Assembly (NCBI GenBank): GCA_001800945.1
Contig: MGWJ01000074.1
Coordinates: 1 to 12,827 of the forward strand
Origin: Flavobacteria bacterium RIFCSPLOWO2_12_FULL_31_7
Lineage (GTDB): Bacteria; Bacteroidota; Bacteroidia; Flavobacteriales; Flavobacteriaceae
DNA: 12,827 nt
Reading direction: 5' to 3'
The number at the start of each line of letters is the position of its first letter. The first letter of the stretch is position 1. The position numbers and the translations under genes are program-made. Below are positions 12,687-12,827 of the stretch, one piece after another. The notes under the pieces are model-generated. The model searched no databases and was not told where the DNA came from. It worked only from the letters and a program-made list of their open reading frames with translations.

Positions 12687-12827
12687 ATGAATACATACGC
12701 TCAATCTACGAAATCGATTTCGTTAGAAAAATATGGAATCAAAAATGTTAAAGAAATCGTTTACAATCCGTCGTACGATTTATTATATGGCGAAGAGTTA
12801 AGCGACAACCTACAAGGCTATGAAAAA
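12687..12827 (+). CDS. pckA: Phosphoenolpyruvate carboxykinase (ATP), N-terminal part only
   Basis: Only the first 47 codons are in the window; the frame is open to the edge. The ATG at 12687 is followed by a variable start, then SLEKYGIKNVKEIVYNPSYD (residues 12-31), then LLYGEELSDNLQGYEK. This fits the N-terminus of ATP-dependent PEP carboxykinases of the Bacteroides and E. coli type, where YGI, EI-YNPSY and L-GYEKG are conserved. The enzyme converts oxaloacetate and ATP to phosphoenolpyruvate, for gluconeogenesis. No catalytic motif is inside the window, so the call rests on this N-terminal match from memory. Confidence 0.8.
   Translation, partial: MNTYAQSTKSISLEKYGIKNVKEIVYNPSYDLLYGEELSDNLQGYEK

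Noticed and set aside
1..12827. Prophage, transposase, toxin-antitoxin or defence island
   Set aside because: All genes are recognisable housekeeping or common membrane families; no integrase, transposase, nuclease or tRNA-bounded insertion is visible.

Overview
The window looks like an ordinary chromosomal segment from a low-GC member of Flavobacteriaceae (Bacteroidota), most like Flavobacterium. The evidence is the AT-rich sequence, the protein families and their order (ftsX, DUF3098, uppP, truB), promoter boxes of the Bacteroidota type (TTTG near -33, TAnnTTTG near -7), A-rich leaders in place of Shine-Dalgarno sites, and a short TruB without a PUA domain. The species call is inference, because nothing could be searched.

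Layout. Positions 59-1400 hold pyrH and frr on the minus strand: UMP kinase, then ribosome recycling factor. A patatin-like lipase (minus, 1499-2278) stands divergent from a one-cysteine thioredoxin-fold protein (plus, 2396-2986). The latter overlaps the convergent truB 3' end by 20 bases. Positions 2967-5705 form a minus-strand operon, ftsX > DUF3098 > uppP > truB, joining divisome or envelope permease, undecaprenyl-phosphate recycling and tRNA pseudouridylation. leuS (plus, 5909-8914) has its own promoter, a long leader with tandem repeats, and an unusual AT-rich insert next to the KMSKS loop. A 384-base repeat-rich gap follows. Then come a membrane zinc peptidase (plus, 9299-10000), an Lrp/AsnC regulator (minus), a saccharopine-dehydrogenase-type enzyme (minus), a DUF423 membrane protein (plus), and the first 47 codons of pckA, cut by the window edge.

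How the genes relate. Most are housekeeping: translation (frr, truB, leuS), nucleotide and cell-wall lipid-carrier metabolism (pyrH, uppP) and cell division (ftsX). The Lrp regulator and the saccharopine-type dehydrogenase lie next to each other, which hints at amino-acid-responsive control of lysine-related metabolism. A terminator between them argues against one simple transcript.

The part worth a second look is between the genes. Several unrelated families of short degenerate repeats sit in intergenic DNA, and many begin within a few bases of a stop codon. One 21-base unit occurs in three-unit arrays, starting one base after the stop codon, in two separate operons (pyrH-frr and ftsX-DUF3098). 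Four hairpin terminators share the same closing sequence. The 5' end of lrp is partly duplicated just upstream of itself. I see no phage, transposase, CRISPR array, toxin-antitoxin pair, tRNA or rRNA in the window, and I do not claim a new defence or metabolic system.
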